NCBI GenBank assembly: GCA_025149125.1
Contig: CP102272.1
Location: forward strand, 3,286,001-3,350,000
Length of the DNA: 64,000 nt
DNA from: [Clostridium] asparagiforme DSM 15981
GTDB taxonomy: Bacteria > Bacillota > Clostridia > Lachnospirales > Lachnospiraceae
Reading direction: 5' to 3'
The notes under the pieces were generated by a model, which made no database searches, was not told the origin of the DNA, and saw only the letters and a program-made list of their open reading frames with translations. Positions 26,369-35,022 of this stretch are shown here, piece by piece; within the stretch, counting starts at the first letter, position 1; each line of letters begins with the position of its first letter. A program made the translations under genes and the position numbers.

Positions 26369-27107
26369 ACTGTGGTCCTGTTCCGCGGTCCTGGCCGTTC
26401 TGATTCTGTGGCAGGTTCTGACCGGTTTTGGAATTGTGGAAGGCTTTATGCTGCCCTCGCCGAACGCCGTGGCGAGGGCCTTTGTGCAGGAATTTCCCGC
26501 TCTCATGGGGCACGCCAGAATCACCCTGTCGGAGGCCTTTCTCGGCCTGGCGCTGGGAATTCTGACCGGATTTGTGATGGCGGTGCTGATGGACCGGTTT
26601 GACCGGCTCTATCAGGCATTCTATCCGTTAATCGTGCTGACCCAGACTGTCCCGGCGGTGGCGATCGCGCCCCTTCTGGTGCTGTGGTTCGGCTATGAGA
26701 TGGCTCCAAAGGTGATCCTGATCGTGATTACCACCTTTTTCCCAATCACCGTGGGCCTGCTCACCGGTTTTCGGTCCGCCGACCCGGACGCGGTAAACCT
26801 GCTGCGGGCCATGGGCGCGGGGCGGAGCCAGATTTTCTTCTACATCAAGCTCCCCGGCGCCCTGGGACAGTTCTTCTCCAGCCTGCGCATCTCCGCCTCC
26901 TACGCGGTGGTGGGAGCCGTGATCGCGGAGTGGCTGGGAGGTTTCGGCGGGCTGGGCGTCTACATGACGCGGGTGAAAAAGGCCTTTGCCTTTGATAAAA
27001 TGTTTGCCGTGATTATTTTGATTTCGGCCATCAGCCTGCTGCTCATGTGGGCGGTGGAGCGGTTACAGAAAAAATGCATGCCCTGGGAGAATTCCAATCG
27101 GGATTGA
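26337..27107 (+). CDS. thiamine-precursor ABC transporter permease (ThiX-like)
   Basis: A 256-residue inner-membrane permease of the SsuC/TauC/ThiX class with about six helices. The EAA-type loop reads LLRAMGAGRSQIFFYIKLP. The most likely start is TTG at 26337, 11 bp after GGAGGGAG and overlapping the preceding gene by 32 bp, which suggests translational coupling. It is followed by a THI5/NMT1-type binding protein and an ATPase, all behind one TPP riboswitch. The transported compound is probably a pyrimidine precursor such as HMP or formylaminopyrimidine; that is inferred. Confidence 0.87.
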   Translation: MKRKSPNITSKLWSCSAVLAVLILWQVLTGFGIVEGFMLPSPNAVARAFVQEFPALMGHARITLSEAFLGLALGILTGFVMAVLMDRFDRLYQAFYPLIVLTQTVPAVAIAPLLVLWFGYEMAPKVILIVITTFFPITVGLLTGFRSADPDAVNLLRAMGAGRSQIFFYIKLPGALGQFFSSLRISASYAVVGAVIAEWLGGFGGLGVYMTRVKKAFAFDKMFAVIILISAISLLLMWAVERLQKKCMPWENSNRD

Positions 27108-27139
27108 CGGCCCGGGACGTGGGACTGAGGAGGAAGCAG

Positions 27140-28201
27140 ATGATAAGACATCGTTGGATTGCTGCCGCTGTGGTTGCTGCGGTCATGGGAATGGCCCTTA
27201 CCGGCTGCAACGCGGGCGGCAGAGCAGAACAGGATGAGACACAGCCAAGCGGGACAGGCATAGCCGGATCTGAGACGGACATGGAGTCCGGAAGCTTAAA
27301 GGAGATCACCTTTGTGCTGGACTGGACCCCAAACACCAATCACACCGGACTTTACGTGGCCCGGGAGAAGGGATATTTTCAAGAGGAAGGACTGAATGTG
27401 AAGATTGTCCAGCCGCCGGAGGACGGGGCCGTGGTGTTGGTGGCCTCGGGAAAGGCGCAGTTTGGGATGTCCTTCCAGGACAGTCTGGCCCCCGCGGTGG
27501 CCGGGGAGAGCGCTATGCCGGTGACTGCGGTAGCCGCCGTGATCCAGCACAACACCTCGGGCATCGTTTCCCGTAAGGGGGAGGGCATGGACCGGCCGAA
27601 AGGCATGGAGGGAAAGACCTACGCCACCTGGGAGATGCCCATCGAGAAGGCCATGGTGAAAAATGTGGTGGAGTCCGACGGAGGAGATTACGGCAAGGTG
27701 AAACTGGTGCCCAGCACGGTGACGGACGAGGTTTCCGCCCTGAGGACGAAATCCGTGGATTCCATCTGGATTTTCTATGCCTGGGCCGGCGTGAAGATGG
27801 AGCTGGAAGGGCTGGAAACCGACTATTTTGCATTTGCGGACTTAAACCCTGTGTTTGACTATTATACGCCGGTGATCATTGCAAACAATCCGTTTTTGGA
27901 AAACGAAGGCGATACGGCCAGAGCCTTTTTGCGCGCCGTGAGCCGGGGCTATGAGGATGCGGTCAAAAATCCCCGGGAGGCCGCAGAAATTCTCTGCGCG
28001 GCTGCCCCAGAGCTGGATCCCGAGCTGGCGGCGGCCAGCCAGGAATACCTGGCGGACAAGTACCAGGCGGATGCAGCGCAGTGGGGTTACATCGATCCGG
28101 CCCGCTGGAATGCGTTCTACGGCTGGCTGAACGAGAATCAACTGTTGGACACGCAGATTCCGGAAAACGCCGGTTTTTCCAACGACTATCTACCGCAGTG
28201 A
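27140..28201 (+). CDS. THI5/NMT1-like substrate-binding lipoprotein (ThiY-like)
   Basis: A 353-residue extracellular lipoprotein. The signal peptide ends in lipobox LTGC (Cys23). The mature part starts with the family hallmark LDWTPNTNHTGLYVAREKGYF, as in ThiY and NMT1-domain pyrimidine-binding proteins. The start at 27140 is set by GAGGAGGAAG; an upstream in-frame codon at 27047 would bury the signal peptide. It delivers a thiamine pyrimidine precursor to the ThiX-like permease. Confidence 0.9.
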   Translation: MIRHRWIAAAVVAAVMGMALTGCNAGGRAEQDETQPSGTGIAGSETDMESGSLKEITFVLDWTPNTNHTGLYVAREKGYFQEEGLNVKIVQPPEDGAVVLVASGKAQFGMSFQDSLAPAVAGESAMPVTAVAAVIQHNTSGIVSRKGEGMDRPKGMEGKTYATWEMPIEKAMVKNVVESDGGDYGKVKLVPSTVTDEVSALRTKSVDSIWIFYAWAGVKMELEGLETDYFAFADLNPVFDYYTPVIIANNPFLENEGDTARAFLRAVSRGYEDAVKNPREAAEILCAAAPELDPELAAASQEYLADKYQADAAQWGYIDPARWNAFYGWLNENQLLDTQIPENAGFSNDYLPQ

Positions 28202-28214
28202 GGGAGGAAACCCA

Positions 28215-28970
28215 ATGGAGAAGCTGAAGGTTCTGGGCGTGAGCAAATCCTTTGACGGAGAGAGCGTGATCCGGGACATCCACATAGAACTTCGGGAGGG
28301 GGAGCTCGTCTCCCTCCTGGGGATCAGCGGCGGCGGAAAGACTACGCTGTTCAACGTGATTGCAGGCTTAAGCCTGCCAGATCAGGGACAGGTGCTTTTG
28401 AACGGCAGAGATATCACCGGACAACCGGGAAATGTGAGCTACATGCTCCAGAAGGACCTGCTGCTGCCGTATCGGACCATCGTGGACAATGTGGCTCTGC
28501 CCCTGCGCATCAAGGGCGCGGGCAAGAAAGAGGCGCGGGAGAAGGCGTCCGCCTATTTCGGCCAGTTCGGACTGGAGGGAACGGAGATGAAGTATCCGGG
28601 CCAGCTCTCCGGCGGTATGCGCCAGCGGGCCGCACTGCTGCGGACCTATCTGTTTTCTGCGGATGTGGCGCTGTTGGACGAGCCATTTTCAGCGCTGGAC
28701 ATGCTGACCAAGGGGGCGGTGCACAGTTGGTATCTGGATGTGATGGAGCGCATCCGCCTGTCCACTCTGTTTATCACCCACGATATCGACGAGGCCATAT
28801 TGCTGTCGGACCGGATCTATCTGCTCACCGGAAGGCCGGGACAAATCACCGGGGAGCTGGTGATCAAAGAGCCGCGCCCGCGCCGCAAAGATTTCAATTT
28901 GACGGAGGAATTTCTCGCATACAAGCGGGAGATTCTGCGCCGGTTAGGAGGAGAAGATGGGATATCGTAA
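28215..28970 (+). CDS. thiamine-precursor ABC transporter ATPase (ThiZ-like)
   Basis: A 251-residue ABC ATPase of the nitrate/sulfonate/taurine group. The Walker A is GISGGGKTT, the signature is LSGGMRQRA, the Walker B is VALLDEPFSALD, and the switch His is in FITHDIDEA. It energises the ThiX-like permease. Its 3' end overlaps kptA by 14 bp in a different frame. Confidence 0.92.
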   Translation: MEKLKVLGVSKSFDGESVIRDIHIELREGELVSLLGISGGGKTTLFNVIAGLSLPDQGQVLLNGRDITGQPGNVSYMLQKDLLLPYRTIVDNVALPLRIKGAGKKEAREKASAYFGQFGLEGTEMKYPGQLSGGMRQRAALLRTYLFSADVALLDEPFSALDMLTKGAVHSWYLDVMERIRLSTLFITHDIDEAILLSDRIYLLTGRPGQITGELVIKEPRPRRKDFNLTEEFLAYKREILRRLGGEDGIS

Positions 28971-29505
28971 TTTAAAGAGCCTCAGCGTATTGATCAGCCT
29001 GGTATTGCGGCATAAGCCCGAGGCGGCCGGGATCAGCCTGGACGAACACGGCTGGGCCGATATTGAAACGATGATGGCGGGCATGAACGCCTCCGGTCAC
29101 AGGATTGACCGGGAAATGCTGGAGGAGATCGTGAGAACCGACGAAAAGGGCCGCTACAGCCTGAGCGAGGACGGGACGAAGATCCGGGCCAACCAGGGCC
29201 ACAGCGTCCCGGTGGACGTGGAGCTAAGCCCGGTCCAGCCGCCGGAGATTCTCTATCACGGGACCGCGGAGCGCTTTGCGCATGCGATCCGTGAGGGCGG
29301 CCTGCTGCCCATGGGCCGGCTGTATGTCCACCTCTCAAAGGATGTGGAAACGGTGGTAAAAGTGGGAAGCCGTCACGGAAAACCGGTGGTGTTCGAGGTG
29401 GAGTCCGGGCGGATGTACCGGGATGGGATACCGTTTTACCTCTCCTGCAACGGCGTGTGGCTGACGAAGGCCGTGAAGCCAAGGTATCTGAAGGGGCGGG
29501 AGTAA
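28957..29505 (+). CDS. kptA: RNA 2'-phosphotransferase (Tpt1/KptA family)
   Basis: A 182-residue enzyme. Tpt1/KptA removes an internal RNA 2'-phosphate using NAD+, making ADP-ribose 1'',2''-cyclic phosphate. The N-terminal RNA-binding lobe has LISLVLRHKPEAAGI and DEHGWADI. The NAD lobe has ILYHGTAERF and LYVHLSKD, and the conserved Arg/His catalytic set appears intact. Bacteria have no known spliced tRNA bearing 2'-phosphates, so its substrate is unclear. Its start lies 14 bp inside the ATPase gene, directly behind GGAGGAG, so expression should be coupled to the TPP-riboswitch operon. Confidence 0.9.
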   Translation: MGYRNLKSLSVLISLVLRHKPEAAGISLDEHGWADIETMMAGMNASGHRIDREMLEEIVRTDEKGRYSLSEDGTKIRANQGHSVPVDVELSPVQPPEILYHGTAERFAHAIREGGLLPMGRLYVHLSKDVETVVKVGSRHGKPVVFEVESGRMYRDGIPFYLSCNGVWLTKAVKPRYLKGRE

Positions 29506-29536
29506 GGGTAGCAGTATAAAATACGGAGGCGGCAAA

Positions 29537-29866
29537 ATGCTGAAAACAAAAAAGGATCTGATTGCCCATTGTCTGACGTACCCCGATGTATATGAGGATT
29601 ATCCCTTCCACGATCACGAGTGGGCGGTGATCCGGCACCGGTCAAACCGGCGGGTGTTCGCCTGGATTTACCGCCGGGAGGGTCAGGTCTGCGTCAATGT
29701 GAAGTGCGATCCCCAGTGGGTGGAATTCTGGCGTAAGGCTTATCCGGGCGTGCTTCCGGGCTATCATTTAAACAAGAAATACTGGAACACTGTGCTTCTG
29801 GACGGCACGGTGCCGGACAAGGAGATTCGCCGGATGATCGCGGAGAGCTACGATCTGACCCGCTGA
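29537..29866 (+). CDS. MmcQ/YjbR family protein
   Basis: A 109-residue protein of the MmcQ/YjbR family, a small alpha-beta fold sometimes described as DNA-binding, with no firm function. Motifs are YPDVYEDYPFHDHEWAVIRH, VNVKCDP and GYHLNKKYWNTVLLDG. It lies 31 bp after kptA behind GGAGGC and may be the last gene of the thiamine operon. Confidence 0.83.
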   Translation: MLKTKKDLIAHCLTYPDVYEDYPFHDHEWAVIRHRSNRRVFAWIYRREGQVCVNVKCDPQWVEFWRKAYPGVLPGYHLNKKYWNTVLLDGTVPDKEIRRMIAESYDLTR

Positions 29867-29979
29867 TTCGTTGTACTCTTTCATAAAGCGCGCAAGAAAA
29901 AAGCGATGGACATTGCGAAGTCTGTAAAAGGATGTTAAAATGGAACTGTTTCATAATTTTGGAAAACAGAGGAAAAGCG

Positions 29980-31254
29980 ATGTCTGGTCGAAACGATGAA
30001 CAGTGGATGAAAGAGCGGTATGAGGAGGTTTGCCGGAAAAATCCGGAGGAGTACGCCCTCATCAGCCTGAAAATAAAGCGGTTCCGCATCTTCAACCGCC
30101 TGTTCGGACGCGAGGCGGGGGACTGGCTGGCCGGGCAGGTTTACGAGGCCATCCGCACCTGGCTGGGGGAGGACGAATATGTGGCCCATATCCGGCTGGG
30201 CTATTTTAACCTGCTGGTTCATATGCCGGAAGATTACGATGAGATCTTCCAGTGCGTTATCAAACTGAACGCACAGATCCGCGACTGGCCATACGGCGAG
30301 GCGTACGGGAAGGTTTACAGCGGGATGGGCGTTTACCGCCTGACGAATCAACCGGAAGACTTTTTTACGGCTCAGTACAATGCGGACATCTGCCGGGTGG
30401 AGAGCCCGGAGAGTGTTCTGCGCAACTCCCACTTCGAGGTGTATGGAAAAACCCACCATGACACGAACCTGGGCAGCTACAACATGGAGCAGAATATCCG
30501 GCCTGCCATGGACCACGAGGATATTAAGCTCTATCTGCAGCCCAAGGTGGATTTGAAAACAGGGGAGGTCACTCAGGCGGAGGCGTTGGTGCGCTGGATT
30601 GATCCACAAAAGGGGATGATTCCGGTGGCGGAATTCCTGCCGGAGTTGGAAAAAAATGGATTAATCGGTGATCTGGACCTGTATCTGTTCGAGCGGGTGT
30701 GCAAGCATATCAGGCGTTGGCTGGAGGTGTACGGGAAGAAGATCCGCATCAGCGTGAACCTTTCCAGCGATATGTTCAATTACCGGTATTTCTTTAAATA
30801 TTATGAGGAAGTATATGAGAAGTTTCCCTGTCCCAAGGACTGCATTGAGTTTGAGCTTTTGGAAAGCATCGTGCTCAACCAGGTGGATCAGGTGCAGAAG
30901 GTGGTGGAGCAGCTGAGACGCTTTGGATTTTCCTGTTCCCTGGACGATTTCGGCAGCGGATACTCCTCCTTCAGTGTGCTCACCAATACCCAGCTGGAAG
31001 CGCTAAAGATCGACCGCTCCCTGTTTCGGAACGAGAATGATCCCAGAGAGCGGGTCTTGATCCGCCATATTCTGGAATCGGCCAAGGAACTGAAACTGAA
31101 AACCGTAGCGGAAGGTGTGGAGACCAGGGGATATGTGGAGTACCTGAAAAGTCTCGGCTGTGATTATGTGCAGGGCTATGTATTTTACCGGCCAATGCCT
31201 GTGGAGGAATTTGAGGAACGCTTTTTGAAAAACGGGGAGCGTGCCCGGGTGTGA
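29980..31254 (+). CDS. EAL-domain cyclic-di-GMP phosphodiesterase with degenerate GGDEF domain
   Basis: A 424-residue cytosolic protein. The N-terminal 160 residues resemble a GGDEF fold in which the signature is replaced by RLGYFNLLV, so cyclase activity is not expected. The EAL domain looks catalytically complete: QAEALVRW (Glu201), SVNLSS, FELLES, LDDFGSGYSS, LKIDRS, AEGVET and QGYVF. It should hydrolyse c-di-GMP to pGpG. GAGGAAA favours ATG 29980; ATG 29932 is in frame but lacks a well-spaced site. No membrane helix or sensor domain is visible. Confidence 0.9.
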   Translation: MSGRNDEQWMKERYEEVCRKNPEEYALISLKIKRFRIFNRLFGREAGDWLAGQVYEAIRTWLGEDEYVAHIRLGYFNLLVHMPEDYDEIFQCVIKLNAQIRDWPYGEAYGKVYSGMGVYRLTNQPEDFFTAQYNADICRVESPESVLRNSHFEVYGKTHHDTNLGSYNMEQNIRPAMDHEDIKLYLQPKVDLKTGEVTQAEALVRWIDPQKGMIPVAEFLPELEKNGLIGDLDLYLFERVCKHIRRWLEVYGKKIRISVNLSSDMFNYRYFFKYYEEVYEKFPCPKDCIEFELLESIVLNQVDQVQKVVEQLRRFGFSCSLDDFGSGYSSFSVLTNTQLEALKIDRSLFRNENDPRERVLIRHILESAKELKLKTVAEGVETRGYVEYLKSLGCDYVQGYVFYRPMPVEEFEERFLKNGERARV

Positions 31255-31327
31255 CCGTCATTTCGAATTGATGATTGAATGGTATAATCAATCTGCCTCA
31301 ATCCCAACTTAGGAATGTGGTGATAGA

Positions 31328-31447
31328 ATGACGGATAGCGAAAAACTTGATTTATTGATTGTTCAGATGCAGGCGATGAACGGGCGAATGGACGGCTTAA
31401 AAAAGCGTGAGGACCACATTCACGATACCAAAAAGCATACCGCATAA
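31328..31447 (+). CDS. 39-residue charged small protein
   Basis: A short reading frame starting MTDSEKLDLLIVQMQAMNG and ending KKHTA. The heptad-like spacing of hydrophobic residues suggests a short coiled coil. Related Lachnospiraceae small proteins begin MTDSEKLDLI and carry longer coiled-coil repeats, so this may be a truncated copy. GGTGAT lies near the start, and a good terminator follows 18 bp after the stop. Function unknown. Confidence 0.5.
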   Translation: MTDSEKLDLLIVQMQAMNGRMDGLKKREDHIHDTKKHTA

Positions 31448-31464
31448 TTAATAGTTCACCATAC

Positions 31465-31506
31465 AGAGTGTAAAGCCGACGGAATTCAGGGTTTACACTC
31501 TTTTTG
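31465..31506 (+). terminator. intrinsic terminator after the 39-residue gene
   Basis: Perfect 10-bp arms AGAGTGTAAA (31465-31474) and TTTACACTCT (31492-31501) followed by TTTTG. Confidence 0.82.
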
Positions 31507-31540
31507 TTGAATGCAATGGCCCGGCGGTACCATCACAAAA

Positions 31541-31582
31541 AATGCCCTAAAACCAACGTAAATACGTCACTTTTAGGACATT
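31541..31582 (-). terminator. terminator of the tRNA-Leu transcript
   Basis: On the minus strand the arms AATGTCCTAAAA (31582-31571) and TTTTAGGGCATT (31552-31541) pair with one G-U wobble, and TTTTTTG follows. It lies 17 bp beyond the 3' end of the tRNA gene. Confidence 0.8.
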
Positions 31583-31598
31583 CTCCAGAAACAGGTAG

Positions 31599-31681
31599 TG
31601 CCGGCAGTGGGACTTGAACCCACACGGCGTTGCCGCCAACGGATTTTGAGTCCGCATCGTCTGCCATTCCGACATGCCGGC
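31599..31681 (-). tRNA. tRNA-Leu (anticodon CAA)
   Basis: Read on the minus strand, the acceptor arms GCCGGCA and TGCCGGC pair perfectly. The anticodon loop is CTCAAAA, which gives anticodon CAA for UUG. A long variable arm (GGCGGCAACGCCG region) marks a class II tRNA, and the T arm contains GTTCAAGTC. No CCA is encoded. A promoter and a terminator frame it as a single-gene unit. Confidence 0.95.
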
Positions 31682-31705
31682 CGGAAACTGTTTGCAACGC
31701 TAATT

Positions 31706-31734
31706 ATTCTATCACAGGATAATCACTTTGGCAA
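31706..31734 (-). promoter_or_regulatory. promoter for tRNA-Leu
   Basis: On the minus strand TTGCCA (31729-31734), a 17-bp spacer and TAGAAT (31706-31711), 25 bp before the tRNA 5' end. Confidence 0.65.
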
Positions 31735-31746
31735 GTATTTTTTGCA

Positions 31747-31775
31747 TTGAAAAAGAAGATAATTTATTGTATGAT
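31747..31775 (+). promoter_or_regulatory. promoter for the zinc-finger protein and polA
   Basis: TTGAAA (31747-31752), a 17-bp spacer and TATGAT (31770-31775), 36 bp before ATG 31812. Confidence 0.62.
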
Positions 31776-31811
31776 GGAGGGAGATTTGAGACAGAGCGAG
31801 GAGGAAGGCTT

Positions 31812-32165
31812 ATGACCTGCAGAGAGGCGGAGCGCCTGGTGATGCCCTATATCAACGGGGAACTTACCGACGCAGAGCTGGCGGAATTTTTAAAGCATAT
31901 CGATACCTGTGAAGACTGCAGGGAAGAGCTGGAGATCTACTTTACCGTGGACGTGGGCATCCGGCAGCTGGACGAGGGCACCGGCACCTACAACATCAAG
32001 GGGGCCCTGGAGACGGCCCTGGAGATCTCACGGCAGCGGATTCACACCCTCTATCTGCTGCAGACGGCCAGGTACGCGGTGAATACCCTGTGCTTCTGGG
32101 CGGTGTTGGTGGTGCTCATTTTACAGCTGCGCATCTGGGGACAGCTGGGCTTTTTAGGCTTATAA
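31812..32165 (+). CDS. zf-HC2 anti-sigma-factor-like membrane protein
   Basis: A 117-residue protein. The N-terminal putative zinc finger has the zf-HC2 pattern: MTCREAERLV, then HIDTCEDC (HxxxCxxC). A single membrane helix is at the C-terminus (NTLCFWAVLVVLILQL). The layout resembles short ZAS-domain anti-sigma factors, but no ECF sigma gene is next to it; polA follows after 40 bp. The start follows GAGGAAGG. A regulatory role is inferred only from the domain. Confidence 0.75.
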   Translation: MTCREAERLVMPYINGELTDAELAEFLKHIDTCEDCREELEIYFTVDVGIRQLDEGTGTYNIKGALETALEISRQRIHTLYLLQTARYAVNTLCFWAVLVVLILQLRIWGQLGFLGL

Positions 32166-32205
32166 TCTGCGGGCCCGCCCCGCACAAGGCAGAAAGGAAA
32201 TCAAG

Positions 32206-34959
32206 ATGGACAAACTTGTTTTAATCGACGGACACAGTATCTTAAACCGCGCATTTTACGGGGTACCGGACCTGACCAACTCGGAGGGTCTGCATACCAA
32301 CGCAGTGTACGGTTTTTTAAATATCATGTTTAAAATTCTCGAGGAGGAGAAGGCGGATCACCTGGCGGTGGCCTTTGACCTGAAGGAGCCCACCTTCCGG
32401 CACCAGATGTACGAAGCCTACAAGGGCACGCGCAAGCCCATGCCCGAGGAGCTCCACGAGCAGGTGGCGCTGATGAAGGAGGTGCTTACGGCCATGGGCG
32501 TGCCGATTCTGACGCTGCCGGGTTATGAGGCGGACGACATTCTGGGCACCGTGGCCAAGCGCAGCCAGAAGGAGGGCATCCAGGTGTCCGTTGTCTCCGG
32601 GGACCGGGACCTGCTGCAGCTGGCGGACGAGCACATCAAAATCCGCATCCCCAAGACCAGCAGAGGCGGTACGGAGGTCCACGACTATTACCCGGAGGAC
32701 GTGAAACGGGAGTACCAGGTGACGCCCGCAGAGTTCATCGATGTGAAAGCCCTGATGGGGGATTCCTCGGACAATATTCCCGGCGTTCCGTCCATCGGTG
32801 AAAAGACGGCCACAGCCATCATAAGCGCTTACGGCAGCATTGAAAACGCTTACGCGCATCTGGAAGAGATCCGTCCGCCCAGGGCGAAAAAAGCTCTGGA
32901 GGAGCACTACGACATGGCGCAGATGAGCAAGGAATTGGCCACCATCTGTCTGGACTGCCCGGTGGCATTCGAATACGGGAAAACGCAGATCGAAAACCTC
33001 TACACGCCGGAGGCGTACCAGTACATGAAGCGGCTGGAGTTCAAGTCCATTCTCACCCGCTTTGACGCCGCTTCCATGGGAGGAGGGGAGACCTCCAGCC
33101 TTGAGGACGGCTTCCGTCTGGTGACGGAGAAGGCGGAGGCGGAAAGGCTGTTTGCAAAGGCCGCAAAGCAGCCGGTGGTGGGCGTACAGCTGATCACCGC
33201 CAGCCGCAGCGCAGCCAGGGCAGCGGGAGAGATGGAGCAGCTCTCGTTTTCCTTTGACGAGGGCGGCGCGCTACAGTCCGGCGAAAAGGCCAAGGAGGGC
33301 CTTTTACCCGTAGCCGCCGCAGCGCTGTGCGCCGGGGAGGAAGATATCTGCTGTATTGTCACCGGCGGGGAGCTCACCGAGGTGTGGCTGTTGGAACGGA
33401 TATCCGCACTGCTGCAGGGCTTGACCGGCGGAGCGGGCGCCTGGGTGCTGGATTTAAAAGAACAGCTGCCCTATCTGGATATCCCCTACGATGGCCCGGT
33501 GTTTGACGCAGGGGTGGCGGGATACCTGTTAAATCCCCTGAAGGACTCCTACGGGTACGACGATCTTGCAAGGGACTTCCTTGGACTTACCGTGCCCTCC
33601 AGGGCGGACCTGCTGGGCAAACAGTCCTTGGGCGACGCCCTTTGGATGAAGGACCCCAAGGCTGTCAGCTGCGCCTGCTATATGGGGTATGTGGCCATGA
33701 AGGCGGCCGCGCCTCTGACCGAGCGTCTGAAACAAACCGGTATGTACCAGCTGTTCATTGAAATCGAGATGCCGCTGATCTACAGCCTTTCCAGTATGGA
33801 ACAGGCCGGCGTGAAGGTGGAGCGGGAGGAGCTAAAGGAGTACGGAAGCCGCCTGAAGGTGCAGATCGACGTGCTGGAGCAGGAGATCTACCGCGACACG
33901 GGCAAGGAATTCAACATCAATTCCCCCAAGCAGCTGGGCGAAATCCTTTTCGGAGATATGGCGCTGCCCGGCGGCAAAAAGACCAAGACCGGCTATTCCA
34001 CCGCTGCGGACGTGCTGGAGAAGCTGGCCCCGGACTATCCGGTGGTTCAGAAGATTTTGGACTATCGCCAGCTGACCAAGCTCTATTCCACCTACGCGGA
34101 AGGGCTGGCGGCGTTCATTGGCTCGGACGGCCGCATTCACGGCAAATTCAACCAGACCATCACGGCCACCGGCCGCATCAGCAGTACGGAGCCGAATTTA
34201 CAGAATATTCCGGTGCGCATGGAGCTGGGGCGGGAGATCCGCAAGGTCTTTGTGCCCAGAGAGGGAAGTGTGTTTGTGGATGCGGACTACTCCCAGATCG
34301 AGCTGCGCATCCTGGCCCACATGTCGGGGGACGACCGGCTGATCGGGGCCTACCGCTCCGCTCAGGATATCCACGCCATCACGGCCTCGGAGGTGTTTCA
34401 CATTCCCTTAGACCAGGTGACGCCCCTGCAGCGGCGCAACGCCAAGGCTGTGAACTTCGGTATCGTCTACGGCATCAGCGCATTCGGACTCAGCGAGGAT
34501 TTGAGCATTTCCCGCAAGGAGGCAGTGGAGTATATCAACAAATATTTTGAGACCTATCCGGGCGTCAAGACCTTTCTGGACGGACTGGTGACCCAGGGCA
34601 AGGAACAGGGGTATGTGACCACCCTCTACGGCCGCAGGCGTCCCATTCCGGAGCTGAAATCCGCCAACTTCATGCAGCGCCAGTTCGGCGAGCGCGTGGC
34701 GATGAATTCCCCTATCCAGGGCACTGCGGCGGACGTGATGAAGATCGCCATGATCCGGGTGGACCGGGAGTTAAAAAAGCGGAACATGAAGTCCAGAATC
34801 GTGCTGCAGATCCACGATGAGCTTTTGGTGGAGACCGAGCGCAGCGAGGTGGAGGCGGTGAAAGCCCTGCTGGAGGAACAGATGAAGGGGGCCGCGGATT
34901 TGAAGGTAGCCCTGGAGGTGGACGCCAAGGTGGGCGATTCCTGGTTTGCAGCTAAATAA
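32206..34959 (+). CDS. polA: DNA polymerase I
   Basis: A 917-residue family A polymerase for Okazaki-fragment maturation and repair. The 5'-3' exonuclease domain (about 1-290) keeps its metal-site motifs (LIDGHSILNRAFYG, SVVSGDRDLLQL, LMGDSSDNIPG). The central 3'-5' exonuclease-like region (about 305-510) lacks the DEDD residues (for example VVGVQLITAS where DTE is expected), as in many Gram-positive PolI, so proofreading is not expected. The polymerase motifs are intact: DYSQIELRILAHMSGD, RRNAKAVNFGIVYG and QIHDELLVE. It heads a polA-coaE-walJ cluster. Confidence 0.96.
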   Translation: MDKLVLIDGHSILNRAFYGVPDLTNSEGLHTNAVYGFLNIMFKILEEEKADHLAVAFDLKEPTFRHQMYEAYKGTRKPMPEELHEQVALMKEVLTAMGVPILTLPGYEADDILGTVAKRSQKEGIQVSVVSGDRDLLQLADEHIKIRIPKTSRGGTEVHDYYPEDVKREYQVTPAEFIDVKALMGDSSDNIPGVPSIGEKTATAIISAYGSIENAYAHLEEIRPPRAKKALEEHYDMAQMSKELATICLDCPVAFEYGKTQIENLYTPEAYQYMKRLEFKSILTRFDAASMGGGETSSLEDGFRLVTEKAEAERLFAKAAKQPVVGVQLITASRSAARAAGEMEQLSFSFDEGGALQSGEKAKEGLLPVAAAALCAGEEDICCIVTGGELTEVWLLERISALLQGLTGGAGAWVLDLKEQLPYLDIPYDGPVFDAGVAGYLLNPLKDSYGYDDLARDFLGLTVPSRADLLGKQSLGDALWMKDPKAVSCACYMGYVAMKAAAPLTERLKQTGMYQLFIEIEMPLIYSLSSMEQAGVKVEREELKEYGSRLKVQIDVLEQEIYRDTGKEFNINSPKQLGEILFGDMALPGGKKTKTGYSTAADVLEKLAPDYPVVQKILDYRQLTKLYSTYAEGLAAFIGSDGRIHGKFNQTITATGRISSTEPNLQNIPVRMELGREIRKVFVPREGSVFVDADYSQIELRILAHMSGDDRLIGAYRSAQDIHAITASEVFHIPLDQVTPLQRRNAKAVNFGIVYGISAFGLSEDLSISRKEAVEYINKYFETYPGVKTFLDGLVTQGKEQGYVTTLYGRRRPIPELKSANFMQRQFGERVAMNSPIQGTAADVMKIAMIRVDRELKKRNMKSRIVLQIHDELLVETERSEVEAVKALLEEQMKGAADLKVALEVDAKVGDSWFAAK

Positions 34960-35022
34960 AATTACAGTGAGCGCAGGGCCGCAGCCGACAGCTGGGGCCC
35001 TGCAAACAGACAGGTGAGCGAT

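Noticed and set aside
31448..31811. Search for CRISPR-like spacing or attachment sites beside tRNA-Leu
   Set aside because: No direct repeat of the tRNA 3' end and no integrase were found; the flanking hairpins are ordinary terminators.
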